From: Pseudomonas thermotolerans DSM 14292
Lineage (GTDB): Bacteria > Pseudomonadota > Gammaproteobacteria > Pseudomonadales > Pseudomonadaceae
NCBI RefSeq assembly: GCF_000364625.1
Contig: NZ_KB822599.1
Span: 124,001-188,000, forward strand
Length of the DNA stretch: 64,000 nucleotides
Reading direction: 5' to 3'
Position numbers and translations under genes: made by a program. Under the pieces are notes generated by a model. It saw only the letters and a list, made by a program, of their open reading frames with translations. It searched no databases and was not told where the DNA came from. Below are positions 32,890-41,161 of this stretch, piece after piece. Position 1 is the first letter of the stretch. The number at the start of each line of letters is the position of its first letter.

Positions 32890-34217
32890 CCCGCCCCATC
32901 CTCTACCCCTACCAGCGCCGCTATCTGGCCGACACGGCCCGCTTCAAGGCCGGCATGTGGAGCCGCCAGACGGGCAAAACCTTCACCACCACGCTGGAGG
33001 CGGTGCTGGACGTGCTCGAGGCCGAGGCCGCCGGGCGCGTGTCGCGCTGGACGATCCTGTCTGTCAGCCGCGACCGGGCGCTGGATGCGATGGACAACGG
33101 GGTCAAGCTCCACCTGCGCGCCATCGGCGCGGCCTTCGAGGCGCTGGATGAGCCGCTGGATGTGGACGAGCTCGCGCACGTGGTGAGGATTGGCCACCGC
33201 GGCAGCTACATCCGCGCCATTGCCAGCAAGCCATCCACCGCGCGCGGCATGAGCGACAACCTGATCCTGGACGAGTTCGCCCACCACCAGGACAACCGCG
33301 CCATCTGGACGGCGCTGCTGCCCGTGGTCTCGCGCCCCGATCTCAAGCTGCGCGTGATTTCCACGCCCAACGGCCGTGGCGACAAGTTCTACGAGATCAT
33401 GACCGCGCCGGACAGCCTGTTTTCCCGGCACGTGGTCACCATCTACGACGCCGTGGCGGACGGCCTGCCGCGCAACGTGGACGAGCTCAAGCGCGCCATG
33501 TCCGACCCCATCGCCTGGGCGCAGGAGTTCGAGTGCCAGTTCATCGACGAGGCCACCGCCTGGCTGCCCTACGACCTCATCGACGGCTGCGAGGATGCCG
33601 CCGCCCCCGGCAAGTACACCGGCGGCCCGGTGTACGTGGGCATGGACTTCGCCGCGCGCGGCGACCTCACCGTCATCGCCGTGCTGGAGCAGGTCGGCGA
33701 CGTGCTCTGGCTGCGCGAACTGATCGAATTGCGCGCGACGAGCTTCGCCGCCCAGCTGGCCGAGCTCGACCGCGTGATGCGGCAATACCGCGTCATCCGC
33801 GCCGCGCTGGACCAGACGGGGCTGGGCGAGATGCCGGTGCAGGAGGCGCAGCGGCGGCACGGCGCCTATCGCGTCGAGGGGGTGCTTTTCAGCCAGGCGC
33901 GCAAGCTCGACATGGCCACCGCCTTGAAGGAGGCGATGGAAGACCGCAGGCTGCGCCTGCCCGCCGGCAACGCGGCCCTGCGCGCCGACCTGCATTCCGT
34001 GCAGCGGGTGGCCGGCCCCACCGGCGCGCCGCGCCTGGTGGCCGAGCGAAGCGAGCAAGGCCACGCCGACCGCTTCTGGGCGCTGGCGCTGGCGGTCTCC
34101 GCCAGCCTCGATGCCGCCCCGGCCTATGACGGCTTCGTGCCGCTGCCGCGCCGTCCAGCCAAACCGGACTTCGATGACGCGCCCCGATACGGCGGGCGCG
34201 GGGAGGTATTCGCATGA
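32886..34217 (+). CDS. large terminase (Mu gp28-like)
   Basis: A 443-residue terminase. The ATPase motor has Walker A SRQTGKT (26-32) and Walker B LILDEF (126-131). The C-terminal nuclease shows VGMDFAARGDLTVIAVLE, an RNase H-like active-site strand. It packages DNA into the prohead, starting from host-flanking DNA in Mu-like phages. Confidence 0.9.
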   Translation: MTRPILYPYQRRYLADTARFKAGMWSRQTGKTFTTTLEAVLDVLEAEAAGRVSRWTILSVSRDRALDAMDNGVKLHLRAIGAAFEALDEPLDVDELAHVVRIGHRGSYIRAIASKPSTARGMSDNLILDEFAHHQDNRAIWTALLPVVSRPDLKLRVISTPNGRGDKFYEIMTAPDSLFSRHVVTIYDAVADGLPRNVDELKRAMSDPIAWAQEFECQFIDEATAWLPYDLIDGCEDAAAPGKYTGGPVYVGMDFAARGDLTVIAVLEQVGDVLWLRELIELRATSFAAQLAELDRVMRQYRVIRAALDQTGLGEMPVQEAQRRHGAYRVEGVLFSQARKLDMATALKEAMEDRRLRLPAGNAALRADLHSVQRVAGPTGAPRLVAERSEQGHADRFWALALAVSASLDAAPAYDGFVPLPRRPAKPDFDDAPRYGGRGEVFA

Positions 34218-35782
34218 CCGAGACCATCCGGCCCGCAGCCCTGCGCGAGCCGCAGACCGCGCGCGTGGCGCGCTACGCCCGGCCCTGGCACGAGTCGGCC
34301 CTCTCGGGCCTCAAACCCGCCACCGTGGCCGCCATGCTGCGCGATGCCGACGCGGGCGACCTCTCCGCCCAGGCGCGGCTCTTTGCCGACATGCAAGACC
34401 GCGACGCCATGATCGCCGCCGCCATGCAGCAACGTGCGCTCGCCATCGCGCGGCTGCCGAGGAAGATCGAGCCGCCCAAGGACGCCTCGACGGCAGAAAA
34501 ACGCGCCGCCGAGGCCATCGCCGGGTGGCTGGAGAGCATGGACGACGCCATCGAGGACGCCATCGTGGCGCTGATGGACGCCGTGGGGCATGGGTTTTCC
34601 GCCATCGAGATCGCGTGGGACAGGGGCGACGGCCTGTGGCTGCCGCAGCTGCACGCCCGGCCCCACGACTGGTTCGCCATCTCCGAGGATCGCCGCAGCA
34701 TCGAGCTGGCCACCGACGCCGGATCGGAGCCGCTGCGCCCCTACACGTGGATCCTGCACCAGCCGCGCATGCCGCGCGCGGGCTATGTGGCGCGCGGCGG
34801 CATCTACCGCGCCATCGTCTGGCCGTTCGTCTACAAGGCCTATGCCATTGGCGACTTCGCCGAGTTTTTGGAGACCTTCGGCCTGCCCTTCGTCATCGGC
34901 AAATACGGCCGCGAGGCCACCGAGGAGGACAAGAGCCGCCTGCTGCAAGCAGTAGCCAGCCTCGCCCACGATGCGCGCGCCATCATGCCGCTCGAGATGC
35001 AGCTGGAAATCCAGCACGTCAACGCCTCCGGCGGCGACAGCCCGCACCTGGCCATGGTGCGCTGGGCGGATGAGGCCATCGCCCTCGCCATCCTTGGGCA
35101 GACGCTCTCCACCCAGGCCAAGAGCACCGGCCTGGGCTCCGGCGTGGCCGACATGCACGAGCGTGTGCGCGAGGACATCCGCGACGCCGACGCGCGTCAG
35201 GTGGCCGCCACGCTCACGCGCGACCTCATCGCGCCCTTTGCCGCGCTGAACTTTGGCATCCCGCCAGTCCGTTGCCCGCGCCTGGTGTTCGATACCAGCG
35301 AGCCGGACGACATCGCCGCCTACGCCCAGGCCATCCCGGCGCTGGCGGCCGCCGGCGTGCGCATCCCCGAGCGCTGGGTGCGCCAGCGCCTGGGCATCCC
35401 CGACCCGGCGCAGGACGAGCCGGTGCTGGGCGGCGCCGCGCCGCCGCCTGCGCCCGACACCGAAGCCAATGCCGCGCAGCTTGTCGCCTGCAATGCGGGC
35501 ACGCCGGACGGCTGGCGCGATGCCGCCGACGACCCCACGCCCGTCACCGCCATGGTCGAGCGCATGGACATCGAGGCCGCGCCCGCCTGGGGGGTGATCC
35601 TCGACGCCGTGCGCCGCCTGGTCGATGAGGCCGAAAGCCTCGAAGACCTGCGCGATGCGCTCCTTGCCGCCTACGGCGACCTGCCCAGCGACCAGCTTGC
35701 CGAGGTCATGGCGCTCGGCTTTGCCGCCGCGCATCTGGCCGGGCGCTATGACGTGGAGACGGAAAGTGGCGGACGAGGTTGA
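34214..35782 (+). CDS. portal protein (DUF935, Mu gp29-like)
   Basis: A 522-residue DUF935 portal: RQRLGIPDP-type C-terminal sequence and ARPHDWFAISED in the middle are typical. It forms the dodecameric ring through which DNA enters the head. The coding sequence contains an exact 17-bp copy of the prophage end motif at 35481-35497. Confidence 0.88.
   Translation: MTETIRPAALREPQTARVARYARPWHESALSGLKPATVAAMLRDADAGDLSAQARLFADMQDRDAMIAAAMQQRALAIARLPRKIEPPKDASTAEKRAAEAIAGWLESMDDAIEDAIVALMDAVGHGFSAIEIAWDRGDGLWLPQLHARPHDWFAISEDRRSIELATDAGSEPLRPYTWILHQPRMPRAGYVARGGIYRAIVWPFVYKAYAIGDFAEFLETFGLPFVIGKYGREATEEDKSRLLQAVASLAHDARAIMPLEMQLEIQHVNASGGDSPHLAMVRWADEAIALAILGQTLSTQAKSTGLGSGVADMHERVREDIRDADARQVAATLTRDLIAPFAALNFGIPPVRCPRLVFDTSEPDDIAAYAQAIPALAAAGVRIPERWVRQRLGIPDPAQDEPVLGGAAPPPAPDTEANAAQLVACNAGTPDGWRDAADDPTPVTAMVERMDIEAAPAWGVILDAVRRLVDEAESLEDLRDALLAAYGDLPSDQLAEVMALGFAAAHLAGRYDVETESGGRG
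35481..35497. repeat. internal copy of prophage end motif (portal gene)
   Basis: TTGTCGCCTGCAATGCG, identical to 45340-45356 at the right end. A chance 17-bp match in 31 kb is improbable. Confidence 0.75.
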
Positions 35783-35984
35783 CCTGACCCAGGAGCGCAT
35801 GGAGCGCGAAGAGGCCCTGCGCCGCCGCACGCCGCCAGCACCCATCCTGCCCTACTGCGGCCAGTGCTACTGGTGCGGCGAGCCGCTGCCCGCACCACGC
35901 CGCTGGTGCGACACCGACTGCCGCGACGATTGGGAGCGCGCCCATTCCAGACGCACGGCCTTGATGGGAGACCGGCACACGTGA
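35766..35984 (+). CDS. zinc-finger phage protein
   Basis: A 72-residue protein with CGQCYWCGEPLPAPRRWCD and a further Cys in TDCRDDWE, giving enough Cys for one zinc site, like small zinc-ribbon proteins in Mu-like head modules. The likely start is the GTG at 35766, overlapping the portal end. It may bind nucleic acid. Confidence 0.6.
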   Translation: MADEVDLTQERMEREEALRRRTPPAPILPYCGQCYWCGEPLPAPRRWCDTDCRDDWERAHSRRTALMGDRHT

Positions 35985-36175
35985 AATATCGCCTGATTGC
36001 ACGCAATGCGTGCCTCACCCCCGTCGTGCTCGTGCGGGCGGCGCTGATGCTGGCCGGCCGGGCGCTCATGATGGTGGGTGGGGTCGGAGAATGGCTGGAA
36101 TGCCGGGCCGCCAGGCTGCCTGCCTGGCAGCGCTTTGAGGAGCACGCCCATGCCCGCCGCCGCACGCGCGCCTGA
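35981..36175 (+). CDS. small membrane phage protein
   Basis: A 64-residue protein from the GTG overlapping the previous stop (GTGA), with a hydrophobic stretch (TPVVLVRAALMLAGRALMMVG) and an Arg-rich tail. It overlaps the gpF start. A pinholin or small accessory is conceivable, but nothing shows function. Its start region contains GCACGCAATGCG, also found at the left prophage end. Confidence 0.45.
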   Translation: MKYRLIARNACLTPVVLVRAALMLAGRALMMVGGVGEWLECRAARLPAWQRFEEHAHARRRTRA

Positions 36176-37472
36176 GGTGGCGGCAGCGCTGAAGCTGCCG
36201 TTTGCCGAGCAGATCGCCTTCTTCCGCGGCAAGCTCGGGCGGCTCGTGCCCACCGCCAAGTGGACCGACCTCTGGCAGCAGGAGCACGACGTGGCCTTCA
36301 TGGTCGCGGGTGCAGCCAAGGCCGACCTGCTGGCCGACCTGGCCGAGGCGGTGGACAAGGCGATCAGCAACGGCGAGACGATCCAGCAGTTCCGCCGCCG
36401 CTTCCTGGAGATCATCCAGCGCCGCGGCTGGGCGGGCTTTACCGGCGACGACCGCACCACCGACCGTCCCCAGGGCGGCCGCGGCCTGGCCTGGCGCACG
36501 CGCGTCATCTACGAGACCAACCTGCTCACCAGCTACGCCGCCGGCCGCCGCGCCCAGCTCGAAGACGGCGGCTACACCCACTGGATGTACAAGCACAGCG
36601 ACTTCGTGCAGCGCCCGCGCCCGCATCACGTGGCGCTGAACGGCATCGTGCGATCCAAGGACGACCCCTTCTGGCAGACGCACTATCCGCCCAACGGCTG
36701 GGGCTGCCGCTGCCGGGTGCTTGGGGTGCGCGGCCCCGCGCAGGCGCGCCGCCTGGGCGGCGACTGGGACAAGCCGCTGCCCTCGTGGGCCGGGCAGACC
36801 GACCCCAAGACCGGCGCGCCGGTGGGGGTGGACAAGGGGTTCGGCTATATGCCCGGCGGCAGCGTGGTGGAGCGGGTGCGGGCGCTGGCAAAAAAGACCA
36901 TCCAGTGGGAATACGCCATCGCCAAGGCTTACATGGATGCCGTGCCACAGACTGCGCGAGACGCCTTCGCGACTGCGCAGCGTAGCGCCGCAGAAACCGC
37001 TGACATTGTGCGCCGCTATGCCGAACGCGCACTTGGCTTGCGCAACGGCGCGCCTGTCCCTCCGCCGACATCACCCTATCAGACCATCGGGCTGCTGACA
37101 TCGGATCAGTCGCGGAAGATTTCCGCCATCACAGGCATCGACAAGCTCGGCAATGAGCTATATGACTGGGCGCTCGATCCCTACGCCGTGCGACATATCC
37201 ACAATCAACATGGGGATGTCTCAGTCGAGGCGCGAAGAGGACAAATTGCCGTTTCCGCTGGCGACTATCGCCTCTTGCCGCGCATCATCAATGATGCCCG
37301 GCGCATAGAGGACGCAGGCGTCACGGATGCAGGCCGACGAGCCATTGAGTTAATTCACGATATCGACGGCGTCGAATACCATGCCGTCTTTGAAGTGTTG
37401 CCCAAGCGCCGCATGGTGGCGCTCAAAACGATGTACAAGAGAAAGGTGCGTCCCCCCATCATACGTCCGTAA
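36150..37472 (+). CDS. gpF/SPP1 gp7-like head morphogenesis protein with C-terminal toxin-like domain
   Basis: 440 residues from the ATG at 36150 (GAGGAG upstream). Residues about 1-270 are the MuF head protein (YPPNGWGCRCRVLGVR is the hallmark). From about residue 306 a separate domain follows (LYDWALDPYAVRHIHNQHGD...GVEYHAVFEVLPKRRMVALKTMYKRK). It resembles the PBECR class of barnase/EndoU/colicin-like nucleases fused to MuF proteins. DNA from about 36940 has lower GC and looser codon bias, suggesting a swapped-in cassette. It may be injected into the host or act against competitors. Confidence 0.8.
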   Translation: MPAAARAPEVAAALKLPFAEQIAFFRGKLGRLVPTAKWTDLWQQEHDVAFMVAGAAKADLLADLAEAVDKAISNGETIQQFRRRFLEIIQRRGWAGFTGDDRTTDRPQGGRGLAWRTRVIYETNLLTSYAAGRRAQLEDGGYTHWMYKHSDFVQRPRPHHVALNGIVRSKDDPFWQTHYPPNGWGCRCRVLGVRGPAQARRLGGDWDKPLPSWAGQTDPKTGAPVGVDKGFGYMPGGSVVERVRALAKKTIQWEYAIAKAYMDAVPQTARDAFATAQRSAAETADIVRRYAERALGLRNGAPVPPPTSPYQTIGLLTSDQSRKISAITGIDKLGNELYDWALDPYAVRHIHNQHGDVSVEARRGQIAVSAGDYRLLPRIINDARRIEDAGVTDAGRRAIELIHDIDGVEYHAVFEVLPKRRMVALKTMYKRKVRPPIIRP

Positions 37473-37536
37473 CGCTTCGCGGTATGAGCGCGACGATGGG
37501 ATGCCCGCACCTGAATAAAGTATAGCAAACAGGAAG

Positions 37537-38022
37537 ATGACCAAGCCCCCCATCCGCATCGAAATCGACGACCGCGAAGTGCGGCAGGCGCTCGAAAACC
37601 TCCAGCGCCGCGTCTCGGACCTCACCCCCGTCATGCACGACATCGGCCAGGTGCTGGTGGAGGGCATGCGCGCGCGGCTGCGCGACAGCCGCGACGTGGA
37701 GGGCCGGCCCTTCGCGCCCAACTCGCCCGTGACGCTGGCACGCAAGAAGGGCACCCGCCCCCTGGTGGACTCCGGCATGATGGCCAGCCAGTTCGCGTAC
37801 CAGGCCGGGCGCGATTATGTCGAGGCCGGCAGCAACGCCGTGCAGGCCGCCACGCTGCACTTCGGCGCCAAGCGCGGCGCGCACGGCAAAACCCGCCGCG
37901 GCGCGCCCATTCCGTGGGGCGACATCCCGGCGCGGCCTTTTGTTGGGCTATCCAAAGAGGACGAGGAGGCCGTGCTGGAGACCATCACCGAGGCGCTGGA
38001 GCGAGCTACGCAAGGCCGCTGA
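37537..38022 (+). CDS. virion morphogenesis protein gpG-like
   Basis: A 161-residue member of the phage virion morphogenesis family (Mu gpG, pfam05069 type): RIEIDDREVRQALENLQRRVSDLTPVMHDIGQ and PFVGLSKEDEE at the end. It acts in tail completion or head-tail joining. It ends 28 bases before the convergent Mor-like gene. Confidence 0.84.
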   Translation: MTKPPIRIEIDDREVRQALENLQRRVSDLTPVMHDIGQVLVEGMRARLRDSRDVEGRPFAPNSPVTLARKKGTRPLVDSGMMASQFAYQAGRDYVEAGSNAVQAATLHFGAKRGAHGKTRRGAPIPWGDIPARPFVGLSKEDEEAVLETITEALERATQGR

Positions 38023-38031
38023 CGCCGCGCC

Positions 38032-38048
38032 TTGTCGCCTGCAATCCG
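38032..38048. repeat. end-motif copy at the gpG-Mor boundary
   Basis: TTGTCGCCTGCAATCCG, 16 of 17 bases identical to the right-end motif. It lies in the 27-bp gap at one breakpoint of the apparent inversion. Confidence 0.7.
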
Positions 38049-38049
38049 C

Positions 38050-38406
38050 TCAAAACAGGCTCGCCTGCGCCTCATCCTGCGGCTCCGGCGACCCCAGGAT
38101 CGCCCACACCCGCCGCTCGGAGAGGCGGAATCGGCGCGCGATGTCCTGCACCCGCTCGCCGGCGTCGGAGGCCGCCCGGATCTGCGCATCGCGGATGCGC
38201 CGCAGTTCGCCGGAGAGCATGGGAATGTACAACCGCGTGCCGCCGGCGTACCGCGCCAGCGCCTCCTGCGCCGCCAGCGGCAGCTCCAGCAACGGCCCGT
38301 CCATCGGCACCTTGGCCGGGATGTAGAGGTCCAGGCCGCCGGCCACCTGCGCCAGCGTCACGAGCGCCTCGCGCCCGATCAGGCGCTCCAGATCATGCGC
38401 GGCCAT
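38050..38406 (-). CDS. Mor-like middle/late transcription activator
   Basis: A 118-residue protein with the Mor layout: an N-terminal dimerisation part (LVTLAQVAGGLDLYIPAKV), then a C-terminal helix-turn-helix (RRFRLSERRVWAILG). Mor activates the middle promoter and so late gene expression in Mu. I took the ATG at 38406. It is the last leftward early gene before the structural genes. Confidence 0.75.
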   Translation of the reverse strand: MAAHDLERLIGREALVTLAQVAGGLDLYIPAKVPMDGPLLELPLAAQEALARYAGGTRLYIPMLSGELRRIRDAQIRAASDAGERVQDIARRFRLSERRVWAILGSPEPQDEAQASLF

Positions 38407-38626
38407 CGCTCGATCCGATCCGGTACTCGAAGCGCTCGCGCCCAACCCGGCGGCAGGCCACCGGAATCCCGTTGGCGCGCAGCTCCGCCACGCAAGAGTT
38501 GACGGCGCACACGCCAGCGCCGACCACGATGTCGAGCGTGGAGTACCAACGCCCGTCAGAGAGCAGCTCCAGCACCCGCTGCAAGCGCGGCGAGCGCTCT
38601 AGCCGCGCGGCGTGAATACTTGCCAT
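38393..38626 (-). CDS. small winged-helix phage protein
   Basis: A 77-residue protein (MASIHAARLERSPRLQRVLELLSDGRWYSTLDIVVGAGVCAVNSCVAELR...) with a clear HTH-type pattern. It overlaps the mor-like gene by 14 bases. Probably a regulator of early or middle genes. Confidence 0.6.
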   Translation of the reverse strand: MASIHAARLERSPRLQRVLELLSDGRWYSTLDIVVGAGVCAVNSCVAELRANGIPVACRRVGRERFEYRIGSSDGRA

Positions 38627-38724
38627 GTCGCACCCCCAAAGCGCTTCGGCCACAGCGCGTCAGGTGCCCTCCGGATAGGGGTTTGCGCGCCACCCGCACA
38701 GTGCAGGCGTCGCGCAAATCCTTA

Positions 38725-39093
38725 TCATGATACAAGTTTTCGACGCGCTTGTTGCAGCATCGCGCGGATGCGCTCGCGCTCCTGCGGCGTCAGCGGAGGC
38801 GGATTGATCCGCAGCGGCTCGGGGCGCGGCGGCAGATGCTCCCACAGCTGCGCGGGCGCCGGCCAGCGCGTGGCGTGCGCAGCCAGCGCCCGAAACGCCT
38901 GCCGCAGGCGCGGCGCATCCTCCTGCGCCGACCAGCGCCCAGCGCGCAGCCACAGCGCATCGGCCCACGCCAGCGCCACCGCCTGCACCGTATCGGCCGG
39001 CGGGCAGCCCTCCAGCCGCAGCACCAGCAGCCGCTGCACGCCTTCGGCCACCTCGGCCACCAGCCAGCCCGGCACCGCCTCATCCGCGCTCAT
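38725..39093 (-). CDS. phage early hypothetical protein
   Basis: A 122-residue protein, Trp/Pro-rich (PAPAQLWEHLPPRPEPLRINPPPLTPQERERIRAML). The Pro-rich C-terminal part resembles helicase-loader-like tails, but no function can be assigned. The stop at 38725 lies within the palindrome TATCATGATA (38723-38732). The start overlaps the next gene by four bases. Confidence 0.55.
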   Translation of the reverse strand: MSADEAVPGWLVAEVAEGVQRLLVLRLEGCPPADTVQAVALAWADALWLRAGRWSAQEDAPRLRQAFRALAAHATRWPAPAQLWEHLPPRPEPLRINPPPLTPQERERIRAMLQQARRKLVS

Positions 39094-39593
39094 CTCGCCG
39101 CTCCCGGATCATCGCCGCGGGCGCGGCGCTTGAGGTCCTCGAGCGCCATCAACCCATCCAGCGTCGCCGACGGCGCCGTTGCGCGCGGGCGCCGGCCGCT
39201 TGCCGCCTCCGGCGTCTGCGGCTGCGCAGCGGCCAGCGCCTGCGCCGCCCGCGGCATCCCCTCCAGCACGCGCCGCAGATAGCCGTGGCTCGACAGCGCC
39301 CGTCCATCGCCCGCCTCGCGCTTGCCGCGCAGCTGCTCCACCGTCTGGCTGAGCGCCGCGGCCAGCCGCGCCGCATCCGGCTCCAGCGCCAGCACCTCGC
39401 GCGCCAGCCGCAGCGCCCGCTCCCATGCCAGCGCCCGGCTGGGCGAGCGCCACAGCCCCAGATACGCCACCAGCGCCCGGCCTAACGTCGCCTCCAATCC
39501 GGACAAAAGCCCCATCATCTCGCGCGCCGCCTCGTCCTCTGCCCAGGCCTCCAGCGCCGCCTCGGCGTGGCACACCGGACAGCGCAGCCTCAT
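39090..39593 (-). CDS. phage early hypothetical protein with CPVC motif
   Basis: A 167-residue protein with an N-terminal CPVCHAEAALE motif and Ala/Arg-rich helices. Overlaps genes on both sides by four bases. Small Cys-motif proteins are common in the early region of Mu-like phages; function unknown. Confidence 0.55.
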   Translation of the reverse strand: MRLRCPVCHAEAALEAWAEDEAAREMMGLLSGLEATLGRALVAYLGLWRSPSRALAWERALRLAREVLALEPDAARLAAALSQTVEQLRGKREAGDGRALSSHGYLRRVLEGMPRAAQALAAAQPQTPEAASGRRPRATAPSATLDGLMALEDLKRRARGDDPGAAR

Positions 39594-40051
39594 GCCCGCC
39601 CCCGGCTCACTTCACGCTGCCCGGCGCTGCGCTCGCGCTGCGCCACCCAGCGCCGCAGGCCCGAGATCACGGCGGTGGCCTGCCCGCGGGTGATGAAGCG
39701 CGCATCCTCCACCTCGCAGGTGCGCCGCACAAAGCCGCGCAGCGCGCCGTCATCCAGCCCGCTCCAGCCCATCCGCAGCGCCAGCCGCTCGATCTCGGCC
39801 CACTGCGTATCCGTGGGTCGCCCCCAGCCCGCGCCACCCTTGGGCGGCGGGGCCGGGATGCCGATGTCGGCGCCCCGGCGCTTCAACTCCCAGCACCAGG
39901 CGATGAGCTGCGCGTCACTGAAGTCGCGCAGACTGCCCTTGCCCGCAAACGCCATCTGCGCCGCCCGGCGCGTCTCCTCATCCATCCCCAGCTGCGCCGC
40001 TGCCTTGTGCGCCACGCCCAACAGCACGCGCCGTCTCGTCTTGGCATCCAC
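39590..40051 (-). CDS. GemA-like (Mu gp16, DUF1018)
   Basis: A 153-residue protein typical of the GemA/gp16 family: VAHKAAAQLGMDEETRRAAQ and LRMGWSGLDDGALRGFVRRTC. In Mu, GemA modulates host gene expression and gyrase-related functions. Its position downstream of A and B agrees. Confidence 0.78.
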   Translation of the reverse strand: MDAKTRRRVLLGVAHKAAAQLGMDEETRRAAQMAFAGKGSLRDFSDAQLIAWCWELKRRGADIGIPAPPPKGGAGWGRPTDTQWAEIERLALRMGWSGLDDGALRGFVRRTCEVEDARFITRGQATAVISGLRRWVAQRERSAGQREVSRGRA

Positions 40052-40118
40052 GATACATCCTCCATCGCGTCGATCCCGTGCATGCCCACGCGCCCATGGC
40101 GCATGGGCATGGGCTGGA

Positions 40119-40397
40119 TCACGCAGACACCACGCCGTCTTCGCCTGCCCAGTCGCCCACCAGCGCGCGGGCCGCCACCATGGCCGCCTCGCCCGTGCCG
40201 TGCACCGCGATGTGCCGCAGCGCGCTTTCGTAGCGCTCCATCCACGCCATCAGGCCGGCCACCTGCTGCGCCTCCCACACCGTGCCGCCGCCGCGCGCAA
40301 TCCGCGCCGGCAGCTCCGTATCGATCACGCGCGCCGGCGGCGCGGCCAGCGCGGCGTCTTCCCCATCCTCGATCAGGTCGATCGCCAGCGCATCCAT
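40119..40397 (-). CDS. phage early hypothetical protein
   Basis: A 92-residue acidic protein (MDALAIDLIEDGEDAAL...). No motif seen. It is separated from the next gene by one base. Confidence 0.5.
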   Translation of the reverse strand: MDALAIDLIEDGEDAALAAPPARVIDTELPARIARGGGTVWEAQQVAGLMAWMERYESALRHIAVHGTGEAAMVAARALVGDWAGEDGVVSA

Positions 40398-40398
40398 C

Positions 40399-40881
40399 TC
40401 ACTTCTCCGCCATGATGCGTACCGTGGTGCCCGAGCGCACCGTCAGCAGCGCCCGGTAAGCCGGCGCCATCGGATCGTCGCCATCGGCGCTCATCTCGAT
40501 GAGCGCCTCACTCGGCTTGTAGCTCACCGACTCGCTCACCAGGTCGCCGAAGCGGCTGCCCAGCAGCTCGCGCAGCTTGTCCGCATCCTTGATGCCCACG
40601 CTCGTGGTCTTGGCCACGCTGACGCGGCACCCCCCCGGCACCACCAGGCTGCGCCCAGCGCCCACGCCCTCGGCCAACTCGGCCTTCAGGCCCTTGAGCT
40701 CCTCATCCAGCTCATCGATGCGCTTGACCAGCTCCATGGCCCGCATCGCCGCCTGCACCAGCTTCGGCGCCACCGCCCCCAGCCGCTCATCCGAGCCGTG
40801 CACCTCGATCCACGCCGCCGGCTGCGCGCCTTTGCGCTTGCCAAGATCTTCGGATTTGCTCTTCGTCACCGCCTTTGCCAT
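40399..40881 (-). CDS. phage early protein, coiled-coil
   Basis: A 160-residue protein with a short coiled coil (VQAAMRAMELVKRIDELDEELKGLKAEL). I took the ATG at 40881. It might correspond to one of the Mu semi-essential early proteins; the specific match is not certain. Confidence 0.5.
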   Translation of the reverse strand: MAKAVTKSKSEDLGKRKGAQPAAWIEVHGSDERLGAVAPKLVQAAMRAMELVKRIDELDEELKGLKAELAEGVGAGRSLVVPGGCRVSVAKTTSVGIKDADKLRELLGSRFGDLVSESVSYKPSEALIEMSADGDDPMAPAYRALLTVRSGTTVRIMAEK

Positions 40882-40936
40882 GTCATTCACTCCACACATC
40901 TGCCCGCCGGCCAGCGGGCCTGATTGCCCTCAACAG

Positions 40937-41161
40937 TCAAATTTCCGCCACCCGGCAGCCCGTGCAATCCTCGCGCGGGCAGCTGCGGCAAATCGCCTCC
41001 GGGTCCAGCGCCGCCTCCCGCCGCGCCGCCTCCACCACCGCCACCAGGCGCGCATAGCGCGCCTTGAGCGTGGTGTTGTCGGTCGGGTACGTGCCCGACC
41101 GAAGCTGACTGGCGGTGGGCTTGCTGCACCCCAGGATCACGGCGATGTCCTCCAGCGTCAT
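40937..41161 (-). CDS. small HTH / Cys-cluster regulator
   Basis: A 74-residue protein with a helix-turn-helix start (MTLEDIAVILGCSKPTASQLRSG) and a C-terminal Cys cluster (CRSCPREDCTGC). Its ATG overlaps the MuB-like stop by one base. A DNA-binding phage regulator is likely. Confidence 0.6.
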   Translation of the reverse strand: MTLEDIAVILGCSKPTASQLRSGTYPTDNTTLKARYARLVAVVEAARREAALDPEAICRSCPREDCTGCRVAEI

